A DNA stretch of 64,000 nt, taken from Desertivibrio insolitus (GTDB lineage Bacteria; Actinomycetota; Actinomycetes; Actinomycetales; Microbacteriaceae). The position numbers were made by a program, and so were the translations under genes. The number at the start of each line of letters is the position of its first letter. The first letter of the stretch is position 1. Shown one piece after another: positions 1 to 9,845 of this stretch. The stretch spans positions 62,001 through 126,000 of the forward strand of contig NZ_JAFIQW010000006.1 of assembly GCF_017355965.1 (NCBI RefSeq), read 5' to 3'. The notes beneath the pieces are model-generated. The model did not search any database and was not told the origin of the DNA. It was given only the letters and a program-made list of their open reading frames with translations.

Positions 1-121
1 CTTCCCCCAGATGCTCGCAGGCGCGTTGCTCGTGACCGCGCTGGCCCTCGTGCTCGAGGGCGTGTTCGCGCTCCTGCAGCACCTCGCCGTGCCGCGAGGG
101 GTCGCGGCGAGCCGCACCTAG
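1..121 (+). CDS. ABC transporter permease, C-terminal end (glycine betaine/choline type), partial
   Basis: Only the last 39 residues are present, read from base 2 to the TAG at 119-121. They form one hydrophobic segment followed by a short tail with basic residues (AVPRGVAASRT), which resembles the C-terminal membrane helix and tail of OpuC/ProW-type permeases. The assignment rests mostly on the next gene, a substrate-binding lipoprotein of the same importer class, 68 bases downstream. The permease would form the membrane channel of a compatible-solute importer. The upstream part lies outside the window. Confidence 0.6.
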   Translation, partial: FPQMLAGALLVTALALVLEGVFALLQHLAVPRGVAASRT

Positions 122-189
122 ACGTCCGCTCCGGCGGTCGGCCGGGCGCGGTGGCGGAAACCTCCGCCGACTCAGAAGAAGGAATGATC

Positions 190-1122
190 ATGATCACAGC
201 AAGGAACAAGGGCCGGTTCGCGCTCGCCGCGGCCGCGGTCGGGGTGTCATTGGCCCTGTCAGGGTGCGGCTCGAGCGATCCGCTCGCCAGCGGTTCGGGC
301 GGCTCCGGAGGCGGCGACGACGAGACCATCGTCATCGGCTCGCAGGCGTACTACTCGAACGAGATCATCGCCGAGATCTACGCCCAAGCCCTCGAGAACG
401 CCGGCCTCACGGTCGAGCGTCAGTTCAACATCGGCCAGCGCAAGGCATATCTCCCGGAGGTCGAGTCGGGTGCGATCGACCTGTTCCCGGAGTACACCGG
501 CAACCTGCTGCAGGAGGGTTTCGACCCCGACACGACTGCCCGGACCTCCGAGGACGTTTACGCCGCCCTGCAGGAGGCGCTCCCGGACAACCTGACGGTG
601 CTCGACCAGGCCGAAGCGACCGACCAGGACTCGTACGTCGTCACCACGGATTTCGCCGAGGCGAACGGATTGACGTCCATCGGCGACCTCGCCTCCGTGC
701 CCGACCTCGCGATCGCCGGCAACTCGGAGTTGAAGGCGCGCGCCTACGGTGAGATCGGGCTCCGCGACGTCTACGGCGTGACCGTCGCCGAGTGGATCGC
801 GATCGAGGACTCGGGCGGACCGCTCACGATCGAGGCGCTCGTGAACGGCGACGCCGATGTGGCGAACATCTACACCGGCAGCCCCGCCATCGCGACGAAC
901 GACCTTGTCGCACTCGACGATCCCGAGGGACTCTTCCTCGCCTCCCACGTCGTGCCGCTCGTGAACGAGGAGATCGCCGGTGACGTCGAGGACGTCATCA
1001 ACGAGGTGCAGGCCGCGCTGACGGCGGAGGACCTCGTCGCCCTCAACGCGCTGAGCGTCGACGAGGAGCAGTCCGCCGACCAGATCGCGTCGGACTGGCT
1101 CTCGGAGAAGGGGCTCGTCTGA
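190..1122 (+). CDS. Substrate-binding lipoprotein of a glycine betaine/choline-type ABC transporter
   Basis: Captures a quaternary-amine osmolyte outside the cell and delivers it to the permease encoded just upstream. The N-terminus is a lipoprotein signal: a basic start, a hydrophobic stretch and the lipobox LSGC, followed by a Ser/Gly-rich linker. The mature part is an OpuAC/OsmF-type periplasmic-binding domain (ETIVIGSQAYYSNEIIAEIY at its start; DLFPEYTGNLL in the middle, typical of the family). I chose ATG 190 because AGAAGGA at 177-183 sits 6 bases upstream. ATG 184 and an upstream GTG at 151 are alternatives, but 151 would put a charged extension before the signal peptide. A strong hairpin follows the stop. 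Exact substrate is not readable from sequence. Confidence 0.9.
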   Translation: MITARNKGRFALAAAAVGVSLALSGCGSSDPLASGSGGSGGGDDETIVIGSQAYYSNEIIAEIYAQALENAGLTVERQFNIGQRKAYLPEVESGAIDLFPEYTGNLLQEGFDPDTTARTSEDVYAALQEALPDNLTVLDQAEATDQDSYVVTTDFAEANGLTSIGDLASVPDLAIAGNSELKARAYGEIGLRDVYGVTVAEWIAIEDSGGPLTIEALVNGDADVANIYTGSPAIATNDLVALDDPEGLFLASHVVPLVNEEIAGDVEDVINEVQAALTAEDLVALNALSVDEEQSADQIASDWLSEKGLV

Positions 1123-1142
1123 CCCGCTGACGGATGCCTGGG

Positions 1143-1172
1143 CGCCCGCCTCTTCCTGGGAAGGGGCGGGCG
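1143..1172. terminator. Intrinsic-terminator-like hairpin between convergent genes
   Basis: CGCCCGCC (1143-1150) pairs with GGCGGGCG (1165-1172), and inside it CTTCC (1152-1156) pairs with GGAAG (1159-1163). This makes a nearly continuous stem between the importer gene and the convergent DedA gene. No long T tract follows on either strand, as is usual in high-GC actinobacteria. Confidence 0.7.
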
Positions 1173-1223
1173 TCTCGCGTTCGCGGCGCCGCCTCGGCGA
1201 CGCCGCCCGCGGCATACCGGCCC

Positions 1224-1892
1224 CTACCCCTCCGCGTTCTCGTCCTCGTGCATGTGCCGGCGCTCGAGGCGCTGCAGCAGCTTCTTGCCGCCGAGCACGA
1301 GCACCGAGAAGGCCACGAGGATCGCGACGAACACGTAGCCGGCGCCGTGGATCCGGTCCGACAGTTCCCGGTAGGTGCCGGCGGCGAGGGAGCCGACGCC
1401 GACGTAGAGCGCCGCCCAGAGCACGCACGCCGGGGCGGTCCACGACAGGAACCGGCGGTACGACATCGGGCTCATCCCCACCGTGAGCGGCACGAGGGAG
1501 TGCAGCACGGGCAGGAACCGCGAGACGAACACGGCGATGCCGCCGCGTCGCGCGAGGTAGCGCTCCGCCCTCGCCCAGTTGCGCTCGCCGATGCGGGCGC
1601 CGAGACGCGACGCCCTGATGCGGGGGCCGAACACGCGCCCGAGCCAGAAGCCGATGCTCTCGCCGACGAGCGCGCCGAGCACGACCGCGATCGCGAGCGC
1701 GATCGCCTCCACCGGGTCGACGAGCGGATTCACGACCGCGGTCGAGGCGACGATGACGACCGTGTCGCCCGGCACGACGAGCCCGACGAGGATCGAGGTC
1801 TCGAGCATGATCGCGAGTCCGGCGAGCACGGTCCGGAGCACGGGATCGACGCTCTGCACCGCCTGCAGGATCGCGTCGAGCACGTCGTTCAT
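1224..1892 (-). CDS. DedA family integral membrane protein
   Basis: 222-residue polytopic membrane protein of the DedA/SNARE-associated (VTT) family, whose members act in lipid scrambling or undecaprenyl-phosphate recycling and membrane homeostasis. The family signature is visible: a glycine-rich re-entrant region (ETSILVGLVVPGDTVVIVAS) near residues 31-50, and the region FVSRFLPVLHSLVPLTVGM with the conserved Arg at about 118-136. Several hydrophobic segments and a basic C-terminal tail follow. TATGCT lies 9 bases before the ATG on the minus strand and may be its -10 box, giving a very short leader. It is convergent with the importer operon. Confidence 0.92.
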   Translation of the reverse strand: MNDVLDAILQAVQSVDPVLRTVLAGLAIMLETSILVGLVVPGDTVVIVASTAVVNPLVDPVEAIALAIAVVLGALVGESIGFWLGRVFGPRIRASRLGARIGERNWARAERYLARRGGIAVFVSRFLPVLHSLVPLTVGMSPMSYRRFLSWTAPACVLWAALYVGVGSLAAGTYRELSDRIHGAGYVFVAILVAFSVLVLGGKKLLQRLERRHMHEDENAEG

Positions 1893-1977
1893 CTCGCTCG
1901 AAGCATAGGGACGCGACCTGGTGTTCCGCCTCCGCCGACGGATGTATCCGGGCGGCGTTCAGGCAGGGCGGCGAGCG

Positions 1978-2244
1978 TCAGAGGTGACGCTCGCCCTGGT
2001 CGTCCGCCGCGCGGTGTCTCCCGGCCGGCGCTGCGGTGCCGGACTGGGTCTCGTCCATCGGTTCCGCGGCGTCGCGCTCCGCGGCATCCGGAACCGCGGC
2101 GTGCCTGCCGCCGGTGCGCAGCAGGCGCTCGTCCGGACGCAGCGCATCCGTCGGCTCGGTGCCGCCGCGCCGTCGCGAGGCCGCGACGATCGCGCCGATG
2201 CCCGCGAGCACGACTCCGTAGACCACGGCCAGCCTCAGTCTCAT
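1978..2244 (-). CDS. Small single-pass membrane protein, hypothetical
   Basis: 88 residues. An N-terminal hydrophobic segment (VVYGVVLAGIGAIVAAS, about residues 7-23) is followed by Arg residues and a long hydrophilic tail rich in Arg, Asp, Glu and Ala. I do not recognise a family. I chose the ATG at 2244 because it directly precedes the membrane segment; the frame stays open further upstream but the added residues look non-coding. TACACC lies 6 bases before the start on the minus strand, close to the leaderless pattern seen elsewhere here. It is divergent from leuS. It could be a chance frame; codon third positions and the single clean helix favour a gene. Confidence 0.45.
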   Translation of the reverse strand: MRLRLAVVYGVVLAGIGAIVAASRRRGGTEPTDALRPDERLLRTGGRHAAVPDAAERDAAEPMDETQSGTAAPAGRHRAADDQGERHL

Positions 2245-2375
2245 GCTCGAGGTGTAGCACCGCCGCCTGAGCGATCGGGGGAACGTGCGATGTTTCGAGC
2301 GCGTTAAGTACGCTGTTCCCCGGCGCCGCGACATCTCGCCGCCATCCCCATCCCCGAACACCGCTGGACGCTGCC

Positions 2376-4925
2376 ATGACTGACGTAGAGACCCGCGAGC
2401 AGGAGACGTACGACTTCGCCCGCATCCAGGAGAAGTGGCAGAAGCGCTGGGAGGAGGAGGGGACCTTCCAGGTCGACCCCTCCGACCGCCGCCCCCGCAA
2501 GTACGTGCTCGACATGTTCCCGTACCCCTCGGGCGACCTGCACATGGGTCACGCCGAGGCCTTCGCGTTCGGCGACATCGTCGCCCGCTACTGGCGCCAG
2601 CAGGGCTTCAACGTGCTGCACCCCATCGGCTGGGACTCCTTCGGCCTGCCCGCCGAGAACGCGGCGATCAAGCGCGGCGTCGACCCGCGCGAGTGGACCT
2701 ACGCGAACATCGACCAGCAGAAGACGAGCTTCAAGCGCTACGGCGCGAGCTTCGACTGGACGCGCGAGCTGCACACCTCGGACCCCGAGTACTACAAGTG
2801 GAACCAGTGGCTGTTCCTCAAGATGTACGAGAAGGGCCTCGCGTACCGGAAGGACAGCTGGGTCAACTGGGACCCGGTGGACCAGACCGTGCTCGCCAAC
2901 GAGCAGGTGCTGCCCGACGGCACGTCCGAGCGCTCCGGCGCCATGGTCGTCAAGAAGAAGCTGACGCAGTGGTACTTCAAGATCACCGACTACGCCGACC
3001 GGCTGCTCGATGACCTGAACCAGCTCGAGGGCCGCTGGCCCTCGAAGGTGCTCGCGATGCAGCGCAACTGGATCGGCCGCTCGACCGGTGCCGACGTCGA
3101 CTTCGAGATCGAGGGCCGCAGCGAGAAGGTCACCGTCTTCACGACGCGTCCCGACACCCTCTACGGCGTCACGTTCATGGTCGTCGCGCCCGACAGCGAC
3201 CTCGCGGCGGAGCTCGTCGCGGGCTCGTCCGCCGAGGTGCGGATGCGCTTCCAGGACTACCTCGAGCAGGTTCAGCGCACGACCGAGATCGAGCGCCAGG
3301 ACGCGTCGCGGCCGAAGACCGGCATCCCGCTCGACCGGTACGCGATCAACCCCGCCAACGGCGAGCGCATCCCGATCTGGGCGGCCGACTACGTGCTCGC
3401 CGACTACGGTCACGGCGCCGTCATGGCCGTGCCCGCGCACGACCAGCGCGACCTCGACTTCGCCCGGACGTTCGGTCTGCCGATCCGCGTCGTCGTCGAC
3501 ACGCTGGCCCCGGTCACCGGTGCCATCAGCCTCGCCGACATCGAGAACGGCGTCGACGAGACCGACACGATCGACCCCGCCGTGACGGGCGTCGCCCTGA
3601 CCGGCGACGGGCGCCTCGTGAACTCCGGACCGCTCGACGGGCTGAGCAAGCAGAACGCCATCCGCCGCATCATCGAGCAGCTCGAGGCGGCAGGGACCGG
3701 CCGCGCCGCGAAGACCTACCGCCTGCGCGACTGGCTGATCAGCCGGCAGCGGTTCTGGGGCACGCCGATCCCGATCATCCACGGCGAGGACGGCAGCCTG
3801 CACCCCGTGCCGGAGGACCAGCTGCCCGTCGTGCTGCCGCGCACCGAGGGTCTCGACCTCAAGCCCAAGGGCCAGTCGCCGCTCGCCGCGGCGACCGACT
3901 GGGTGACCGTCGAGAACCCCGTCGACGGCAGCCCCGCGCGCCGCGACCCCGACACGATGGACACGTTCGTCGACAGCTCGTGGTACTTCCTGCGCTTCCT
4001 GTCCGCGAACGACGACTCCCAGGCGTTCGACCCCGAGGAGGCCGACCGCTGGGCCCCCGTCGACCAGTACGTCGGCGGTGTCGAGCACGCGATCCTGCAC
4101 CTGCTTTACGCCCGCTTCGTCACCAAGGTGCTGTTCGACCTCGGCTACATCAACTTCACCGAGCCGTTCAGCGCCGTGCTCAACCAGGGCATGGTGCTGA
4201 TGGACGGCGAGAAGATGTCCAAGTCGCGCGGCAACCTCGTCGAGTTCGCGAGCGAGCTGACGTCGTACGGCGCTGATGCGCTGCGCCTGACGATGGCCTT
4301 CGCCGGTCCGCCGGAGGACGACATCGACTGGGCGGACGTCTCGCCGGCCGGTGCCTCGAAGTTCCTCGCCCGTGCCTGGCGGCTCTCCGGCGACGTGACG
4401 AGCCCGGTCGACGTCGACTGGAAGACCGGCGACGCGGCCCTGCGTCGTGCGACCCACCGCTTCCTGCAGGACGCTCCCGGCCTCACCGAGGCGTTCAAGT
4501 TCAACGTCGTGGTCGCCCGCCTCATGGAGCTCGTCAACACGACCCGCAAGGCAGTCGACTCCGGAGTGGGGCCGGCGGATGCCGCGGTGCGCGAGGCCAC
4601 CGAGGCGATCGCCCTCGTGCTGAGCCTCTTCGCGCCGCACGTCGCGGAGGAGATGTGGGAGCGGCTCGGGTACACCGACTCCATCTCGTCGCACGGCTGG
4701 CGCAAGGCCAACCCGAAGCTCCTCGTCGAGTCGCAGGTCACCGCGATCGTGCAGGTCGACGGCAAGGTGCGCGACCGCGTCGACGTGGCGCCGACGATCT
4801 CGCCCGAGGACCTCGAGGCCCTCGCCCGCTCCTCGGAGGCCGTGAAGCGCGCGATCGGCGACCGCCAGGTCGTCAACGTGATCGTGCGCGCGCCGCGGGT
4901 CGTCAACATCGCGACCAAGGGCTGA
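2376..4925 (+). CDS. leuS: Leucyl-tRNA synthetase
   Basis: Class I aminoacyl-tRNA synthetase that charges tRNA-Leu in the cytoplasm. 849 residues, normal for the bacterial form. The HIGH-type motif is HMGH at residues 56-59 and the KMSKS motif is at 613-617. Between them lie the CP1 editing domain that hydrolyses mischarged tRNA and the [17 protein letters not shown] stretch typical of LeuRS. The anticodon-binding and C-terminal domains follow ([31 protein letters not shown]). No strong Shine-Dalgarno sequence precedes the ATG. comEA begins 61 bases downstream. Confidence 0.99.
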   Translation: MTDVETREQETYDFARIQEKWQKRWEEEGTFQVDPSDRRPRKYVLDMFPYPSGDLHMGHAEAFAFGDIVARYWRQQGFNVLHPIGWDSFGLPAENAAIKRGVDPREWTYANIDQQKTSFKRYGASFDWTRELHTSDPEYYKWNQWLFLKMYEKGLAYRKDSWVNWDPVDQTVLANEQVLPDGTSERSGAMVVKKKLTQWYFKITDYADRLLDDLNQLEGRWPSKVLAMQRNWIGRSTGADVDFEIEGRSEKVTVFTTRPDTLYGVTFMVVAPDSDLAAELVAGSSAEVRMRFQDYLEQVQRTTEIERQDASRPKTGIPLDRYAINPANGERIPIWAADYVLADYGHGAVMAVPAHDQRDLDFARTFGLPIRVVVDTLAPVTGAISLADIENGVDETDTIDPAVTGVALTGDGRLVNSGPLDGLSKQNAIRRIIEQLEAAGTGRAAKTYRLRDWLISRQRFWGTPIPIIHGEDGSLHPVPEDQLPVVLPRTEGLDLKPKGQSPLAAATDWVTVENPVDGSPARRDPDTMDTFVDSSWYFLRFLSANDDSQAFDPEEADRWAPVDQYVGGVEHAILHLLYARFVTKVLFDLGYINFTEPFSAVLNQGMVLMDGEKMSKSRGNLVEFASELTSYGADALRLTMAFAGPPEDDIDWADVSPAGASKFLARAWRLSGDVTSPVDVDWKTGDAALRRATHRFLQDAPGLTEAFKFNVVVARLMELVNTTRKAVDSGVGPADAAVREATEAIALVLSLFAPHVAEEMWERLGYTDSISSHGWRKANPKLLVESQVTAIVQVDGKVRDRVDVAPTISPEDLEALARSSEAVKRAIGDRQVVNVIVRAPRVVNIATKG

Positions 4926-4974
4926 TCCGCCCACAGCACAACCTGCCCGCCCGGTCGGCGGGGCGGGGGCGACC

Positions 4975-4980
4975 TAGCGT
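4975..4980 (+). promoter_or_regulatory. -10 box TAGCGT of a leaderless promoter for comEA
   Basis: TAGCGT ends exactly 6 bases before ATG 4987, so transcription is expected to start at or next to the A of ATG. There is no Shine-Dalgarno sequence in the gap. The same hexamer at the same distance precedes the genes at 14271 and 60845. Confidence 0.65.
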
Positions 4981-4986
4981 CGCCCC

Positions 4987-5583
4987 ATGTCCCTGCCGAC
5001 TGAGCCGCCGCGCGCTCGCGGGCTGAGGCTCGGCGCGGGCGCCGCCGTCGTGCTCGTCCTCGTCGCGGTCGCGGTCGCGGTGCTCGTCACCGCGACGCGC
5101 CCCACCGGGCAGACCACCACGGTCGCGCCGCCGACGACGGCCGCCGAGCCGTCCGCGGGGCCGTCCGGCGTGCTCTACGTGCACATCCTCGGCGAGGTCG
5201 CGGCCCCGGGGCTCTACGAGGTGCCGGCGGGCGCTCGGGCGGTCGATGTCGTCGCGGCCGCGGGCGGGTTCACCGACGCCGCCGATCAGGCGCAACTCAA
5301 TCTCGCCCGCTTCGTCGTCGACGGGGAGCAGATCCTCGTGCCCGCCGTCGGCGCCGAGCCCCCGCCGTCCGCGACCGGCGCGGGCGGCGAGTCCCTCGTG
5401 CGGCTGAACGCCGCCGACCTCGCCGAGCTCGACACCCTGCCGGGCGTGGGGCCGACGCTCGCGCAGCGCATCATCGACTACCGCGACGAGCACGGCGGCT
5501 TCGGGTCGGTCGACGAGCTGAAGGACGTGCCCGGCATCGGCGAGAAGACCTTCGCCGAGCTCGAGCCGCTGGTGACCCTGTGA
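4987..5583 (+). CDS. comEA: ComEA family competence DNA-binding protein
   Basis: Membrane-anchored DNA receptor of the natural transformation machinery; binds incoming double-stranded DNA outside the membrane and hands it to ComEC. 198 residues: one N-terminal membrane helix (about 16-35), a Thr/Pro/Ala linker, an SLBB-type domain (VLYVHILGEVAAPGLYEVPA) and a C-terminal helix-hairpin-helix pair (LNAADLAELDTLPGVGP and DVPGIGEKTFAELEPL). The stop overlaps the comEC start (GTGA), so the two are translated together. Presence of comEA-comEC is usual in actinobacteria and does not by itself prove competence. Confidence 0.95.
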   Translation: MSLPTEPPRARGLRLGAGAAVVLVLVAVAVAVLVTATRPTGQTTTVAPPTTAAEPSAGPSGVLYVHILGEVAAPGLYEVPAGARAVDVVAAAGGFTDAADQAQLNLARFVVDGEQILVPAVGAEPPPSATGAGGESLVRLNAADLAELDTLPGVGPTLAQRIIDYRDEHGGFGSVDELKDVPGIGEKTFAELEPLVTL

Positions 5584-7871
5584 GGGCCGGCGGCGTCGAT
5601 CTCCGCCTCGCCGTTCCGGCCGCCGTCGCCTGGTCGGCCCTCGCGCTCGGGCTCGGCGCGCCCGCAGCGCTGCCGCCCGCCGCCGGCGGCGCCGCGGTCG
5701 TCGCGCTGGTCTGTCTCGCGCTGTTCGCAACCCGGCTCGGGCCGAAGGTGCTCGCGCTGCCGGCGGTGGCGGCTGCGGCCGCCTCGCTCGTGCTGTGCTC
5801 CGCCGCCGTGCGGCTGCCGGAGCGGTCCCCGCCCGCGCTCGACGCCGCGCTCGAGGCGGGCGGCGCCGAGATCGCCGCCGTCGTGCACGAGCGCTCGAAG
5901 GGCCCGACGGACGTGACGATCGTCGCGATCGACGGCAGCGCGACGGAGCTTCCCGCCGTGCTCTTCGCCGAGGGATCGGCGCCGGTCGAGGTCGGCTCGA
6001 CCGTCGCGGCGCGGGTGGAGCTCGTGCCGACCGAGCCCGGCGACGGTGCCGTGGTGCTCGCCTTCGCCGACGGCGGGACCGAGCTGGTCACCGGGCCCTC
6101 GGGCTGGCTGGCGTGGGCGGGGGAGTGGCGGGCGGGTCTCCGCGAGCGCGCGGCGACACTGCCCGGCGAGGGCGGCGACCTGCTGCCCGGCCTCGCGATC
6201 GGCGACACCTCCGCGGTGGGCGACGATCTGGACGCGGCGATGACCGTGAGCTCGCTCACCCACCTCACCGCCGTGTCGGGCGCGAACTGCGCGATCGTCG
6301 TGGGGTTCGCCCTCGCCGCAGCGGGGGCCGCCGGCCTCCGCCGGCCGCTGCGGGTGGCGGTGGCCCTCGCCGCGCTCGGCGCGTTCGTCGTGCTCGTCAC
6401 CCCGGAGCCGAGCGTGATGCGCGCGGCGGTGATGGCGGCTGTCGTGCTCGGGGCGCTCGCGTCGGGCCGCCCGGCCGCCGGTGTGCCCGTGCTCGCGCTG
6501 ACCGTGCTCGGGCTGCTCGTCGCCGACCCGTGGCTCGCCCGCGACTACGCGTTCACGCTCTCGGTGCTCGCGACGGCGGGACTGCTCGTCATCGCGGCGC
6601 CGCTCACCGCGCTGCTCTCCCGGGTCATGCCGACCCCGCTGGCCGCCACGCTCGCGGTGCCCGTCGCGGCCCAGCTCGCCTGTCAGCCCGTGCTGCTCAC
6701 GCTCGAGCCCACCATCCCGGTCTACGGCGTGCTCGCCAACGTGCTCGCGGCCCCCGCCGCTCCCGTCGCGACGGTGGTCGGGCTCGCCGGGTGCGTGCTG
6801 CTCGTCGTCGCGCCTCCGCTCGGCGCCGCGGCGACCGCCCTCGCCTGGCTCCCCGCCGCGTGGATCGTCGCGGTCGCCCGCTTCGTCGAGCAGCTGCCGT
6901 TCTCGCGGCTGCCGTGGCCCGCCGGGCCGACCGGGGTCGCGCTGCTGGCGGGGGCGACCGTCCTCGCACTCGTGTGCCTGCTCGCCCGGCGGCGGCCGAA
7001 GCTCCGGCTCGCGGTGGCGTCGGTGCTCGCGGCGGCGCTCGTCTGCCACGTCGCGGCGGTCGGCACCTCGGGGCTAGTACGACGGCTCGGGATGCCGGCG
7101 GACTGGCAGTTCGCGCAGTGCGACGTCGGACAGGGCGACGCCCTGCTCGTCCGCAGCGCCGGCGCGACCGCCCTCGTCGACACGGGGCAGGAGCCCGAGC
7201 GGCTCGCCGCCTGCCTCGACGACCTCGGGATCGACCGGCTCGACCTCGTCGTGCTGACGCACTTCGACCACGATCACGTCGGAGGCGCGTCCGCCGTCGT
7301 CGGCACGGCCGACGTCGTGCTCAGCGGTCCGGTCGGCGAGGAAGCGGACCGGCGCCTGCTCGACGACCTCCGAGCCGGCGGCGCGCAGGTGCGCGAGGTC
7401 GCGGCGGGGGAGCAGGGGCTGCTCGGCGAGCTGCGCTGGCGCGTGCTCTGGCCGCCTGCGATCGGTGCACCGGAGCCGGGCAACGACGCGAGCGTCGTGC
7501 TCGCCCTCACCGGGGTCGGTGCCTGCCGCGCCGGATGCCTCTCCGCGCTGCTCCTCGGCGACCTGGGGGAGTCCGCGCAGGCGGCCCTCGCCCGCGCCGC
7601 GCGTCCGGCGCCGGTCGACGTGGTGAAGGTCGCGCACCACGGCTCCGCCGACCAGGACGCCGAGCTGTACGCGGCCCTGGGTGGAACGGTCGGGCTGATC
7701 GGCGTCGGCGCGGACAACGACTACGGGCATCCGACCCCGGAGCTCCTCGGGATGCTCGCCTCGGCGGGCACGGCGCCGCTGCGCTCCGACGTCGACGGCC
7801 TCGTGCTCGTCGCTCCCGGCACTGACGGGGCGGTCCGGGTCTGGACCGACGGCGTCGGAGGCGGCGGTTAG
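5580..7871 (+). CDS. comEC: ComEC/Rec2 family competence DNA channel
   Basis: Polytopic membrane protein proposed to carry single-stranded DNA across the membrane during transformation. 763 residues. N-terminal membrane helices, an OB-like region, the central Competence domain with many helices (from LTHLTAVSGANCAIVVGF, about residue 227), and a C-terminal metallo-beta-lactamase-like domain with THFDHDHVGG and AHHGSADQD. The GTG start at 5580 overlaps the comEA stop by four bases. The zinc-site motif THxDHDH is intact, so the nuclease-like domain may be active. The gene appears complete. holA has its own promoter and ribosome binding site just after it. Confidence 0.95.
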   Translation: MRAGGVDLRLAVPAAVAWSALALGLGAPAALPPAAGGAAVVALVCLALFATRLGPKVLALPAVAAAAASLVLCSAAVRLPERSPPALDAALEAGGAEIAAVVHERSKGPTDVTIVAIDGSATELPAVLFAEGSAPVEVGSTVAARVELVPTEPGDGAVVLAFADGGTELVTGPSGWLAWAGEWRAGLRERAATLPGEGGDLLPGLAIGDTSAVGDDLDAAMTVSSLTHLTAVSGANCAIVVGFALAAAGAAGLRRPLRVAVALAALGAFVVLVTPEPSVMRAAVMAAVVLGALASGRPAAGVPVLALTVLGLLVADPWLARDYAFTLSVLATAGLLVIAAPLTALLSRVMPTPLAATLAVPVAAQLACQPVLLTLEPTIPVYGVLANVLAAPAAPVATVVGLAGCVLLVVAPPLGAAATALAWLPAAWIVAVARFVEQLPFSRLPWPAGPTGVALLAGATVLALVCLLARRRPKLRLAVASVLAAALVCHVAAVGTSGLVRRLGMPADWQFAQCDVGQGDALLVRSAGATALVDTGQEPERLAACLDDLGIDRLDLVVLTHFDHDHVGGASAVVGTADVVLSGPVGEEADRRLLDDLRAGGAQVREVAAGEQGLLGELRWRVLWPPAIGAPEPGNDASVVLALTGVGACRAGCLSALLLGDLGESAQAALARAARPAPVDVVKVAHHGSADQDAELYAALGGTVGLIGVGADNDYGHPTPELLGMLASAGTAPLRSDVDGLVLVAPGTDGAVRVWTDGVGGGG

Positions 7872-7897
7872 GCTGTCCCGTCGGAACGGGAGGTGCC

Positions 7898-8941
7898 ATG
7901 GCGCGAGCCGCGAGCAGGTCGACGGCCTCGAAGTCGTCGTCGCGATCGAGCGCGAAGGCGGTCATCCCCCAGCTCACCTGGGACCGCGTCGGCCCCGCCC
8001 CGGTCGTGCTCGTCAGCGGTCCCGAGACCTTCCTCGCCGACCGGGCGATGCGGATGCTGCGCGACCGACTGCGCGACGAGGACCCGAGCCTCGAGGTGCA
8101 CGACCTCTCCGCCGACACCTACCTGCCCGGCGAGCTGCTCACGCTGGCGAGTCCGTCGCTGTTCGGCGAGCCCCGACTCATCCGCGTCGCCACCGTCGAG
8201 AAGGCGACGGACGCCTTCCTCGAGGAGGCCATTGCGTACCTCGCCGCCCCCGCCGACGACACCGTGCTCGTGCTGCGGCACGGCGGCGGCGTGCGCGGCA
8301 AGAAGCTGCTCGACGCCGTGCGCGCCGGCACTGGCGGCGGCATCGAGATCGTCTGCGCCGAGATCAAGAAGGAGGCGGAGCGCTACGACTTCGTCGTCGC
8401 CGAGTTCCGCGCGGCCGACCGGAGGGTGACGCCCGGCGCCATCCGCGCCCTCGTCGCCGCGTTCGCCGACGACCTCGCCGAGCTCGCCGGAGCGTGCCAG
8501 CAGCTGCTCTCCGATGCGACGGCCGAGATCACCGAGGCGACCGTGGAGCGCTACTACGGCGGCCGCGTCGAGACGAACTCGTTCAAGGTCGCGGATGCCG
8601 CGATCGCGTCGCGCCAGGGCGAGGCGCTCGGACTCCTGCGGCACGCCCTCGCCTCGGGCGCCGACCCCGTGCCGATGGTCGCCGCGTTCGCCTCGAAGAT
8701 CCGCACGATGGCGAAGGTCGCGGGCTCCCGGGGCGCTCAGGGCCAGGTGGCGTCGCAGCTCGGGCTCGCGCCGTGGCAGGTCGACCGCGCCCGCCGGGAC
8801 CTGCAGGGCTGGGACGACGAGGGACTCGGCCGCATCATCGAGCTGCTCGCCGAGACCGACGCGGCCATCAAGGGCGCCGCGCGCGACCCCGTGTACGCCC
8901 TCGAGCGCCTGGTCGTCGAGGTCAGCCGCCGCGGCCACTGA
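7898..8941 (+). CDS. holA: DNA polymerase III subunit delta
   Basis: Clamp-loader subunit that opens the beta sliding clamp. 347 residues, normal length. It begins with a Ser/Lys-rich tail, then the delta N-terminal AAA+-like domain (VVLVSGPETFLADRAM; LFGEPRLIRVATVEK). Domain III carries TNSFKVADAAIASRQGEALGLL, typical of delta, and the end LAETDAAIKGAARDPVYALERLV matches the family C-terminus. GGGAGG (7888-7893) sits 4 bases before the ATG. TAGGCT at 7869-7874, overlapping the comEC stop, is a plausible -10 box. Its place after comEA-comEC is the classic bacterial order. Confidence 0.95.
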   Translation: MARAASRSTASKSSSRSSAKAVIPQLTWDRVGPAPVVLVSGPETFLADRAMRMLRDRLRDEDPSLEVHDLSADTYLPGELLTLASPSLFGEPRLIRVATVEKATDAFLEEAIAYLAAPADDTVLVLRHGGGVRGKKLLDAVRAGTGGGIEIVCAEIKKEAERYDFVVAEFRAADRRVTPGAIRALVAAFADDLAELAGACQQLLSDATAEITEATVERYYGGRVETNSFKVADAAIASRQGEALGLLRHALASGADPVPMVAAFASKIRTMAKVAGSRGAQGQVASQLGLAPWQVDRARRDLQGWDDEGLGRIIELLAETDAAIKGAARDPVYALERLVVEVSRRGH

Positions 8942-8999
8942 CCGGGCAGCCGCTCGTCGCTCGCGTGCTGAAGGGCGGCCCGTCACGAAGGGGCGCCGG

Positions 9000-9833
9000 C
9001 TACAGCACCGGGACGCTCTCCAGCAGCTCGTCGGTCAGGTGCCACAACCGCTCCTGGTTCGGCACGTCCCGGGCCTGCGGCGACGGCCGGTCGACGCGCT
9101 CGCGGTTCACGTACTGTCCGGTACCGGCGGCCGGGCCCAGCCGCAGCAGCCGCGCCGCGTGGGCGGCCGCGTGCCAGTCCGGCACCGCGATCGCGTTGTA
9201 GGCGGCGGCGAGCAGGCGCGGCTGCTCGCGCGCGATGTTGGAGCGCACGAGCCCGGGATGCAGCGCGTTGATCACGGGTCCGTCGGGCAGCCGGCGCGCC
9301 CAGGCCAGCAGGGCGAGCAGGTTGGCGAGTTTCGAGCGGCTGTACGCCTCGTAGGGGTGGTAGTCGCGGGCGTAGTCGAGATCGTCGAACGGCAGCGTCA
9401 GCGGGCGGAAGCTCGCGAGGGGCCAGCGGTGCCCGACCGAGTTGACGTGCACGATCGACGCCTCCAGCGGCATCCGCCCGAGCAGACCGCGCGTGAGCGC
9501 GAACGCGGCGAGGTGGTGCACGGCGAACGCGAGCTCGTGGCCGTCGGCGGTGACGTGACGCTCGCGCGGCATGACGCCCGCCGCGTGCACGAAGGCATCG
9601 ACGGAGCCCGTCGCGCCGCCGACGAACCGGACGGCCTCGGTCATGCCGGCGAGCGAGGCGAGGTCGATCGAGGCGAAGCGCACGTCGTCGCAGTGCACGG
9701 CGTCGGAGATCTCCCGGCCGCGCTCCTCCGAGCGGCCGATGAGCAGCATCCGGTCGTACTCCCGGGCGACGTGCAGGGCCAGCGCCCGCCCGATCCCGCT
9801 CGTCGCCCCCGTGATCACGATCGTCCGCGCCAT
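9000..9833 (-). CDS. Short-chain dehydrogenase/reductase (SDR) family oxidoreductase
   Basis: 277-residue NAD(P)-dependent enzyme with a Rossmann fold. The cofactor motif TGATSGIGRALALHV is at about residues 8-22 and the catalytic YxxxK is present as YSRSK, preceded by the HVNSVGHRW segment that supplies the catalytic Ser. The long C-terminal part (INALHPGLVRSNI) resembles retinol-dehydrogenase/WW-oxidoreductase-like SDRs. Substrate unknown. The ATG at 9833 is supported by TAATGT 6 bases upstream on the minus strand (leaderless). Confidence 0.88.
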   Translation of the reverse strand: MARTIVITGATSGIGRALALHVAREYDRMLLIGRSEERGREISDAVHCDDVRFASIDLASLAGMTEAVRFVGGATGSVDAFVHAAGVMPRERHVTADGHELAFAVHHLAAFALTRGLLGRMPLEASIVHVNSVGHRWPLASFRPLTLPFDDLDYARDYHPYEAYSRSKLANLLALLAWARRLPDGPVINALHPGLVRSNIAREQPRLLAAAYNAIAVPDWHAAAHAARLLRLGPAAGTGQYVNRERVDRPSPQARDVPNQERLWHLTDELLESVPVL

Positions 9834-9839
9834 ACCCTC

Positions 9840-9845
9840 ACATTA
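9840..9845 (-). promoter_or_regulatory. -10 box TAATGT, leaderless promoter of the SDR gene
   Basis: Read on the minus strand, TAATGT is followed by 6 bases (GAGGGT) and then ATG 9833. The GAGGG may also act as a weak ribosome site, but its spacing to the ATG is too short for that. Confidence 0.55.

Noticed and set aside
2304-4934. An 876-codon minus-strand frame opposite leuS
   Set aside because: Antisense shadow of an unambiguous gene.
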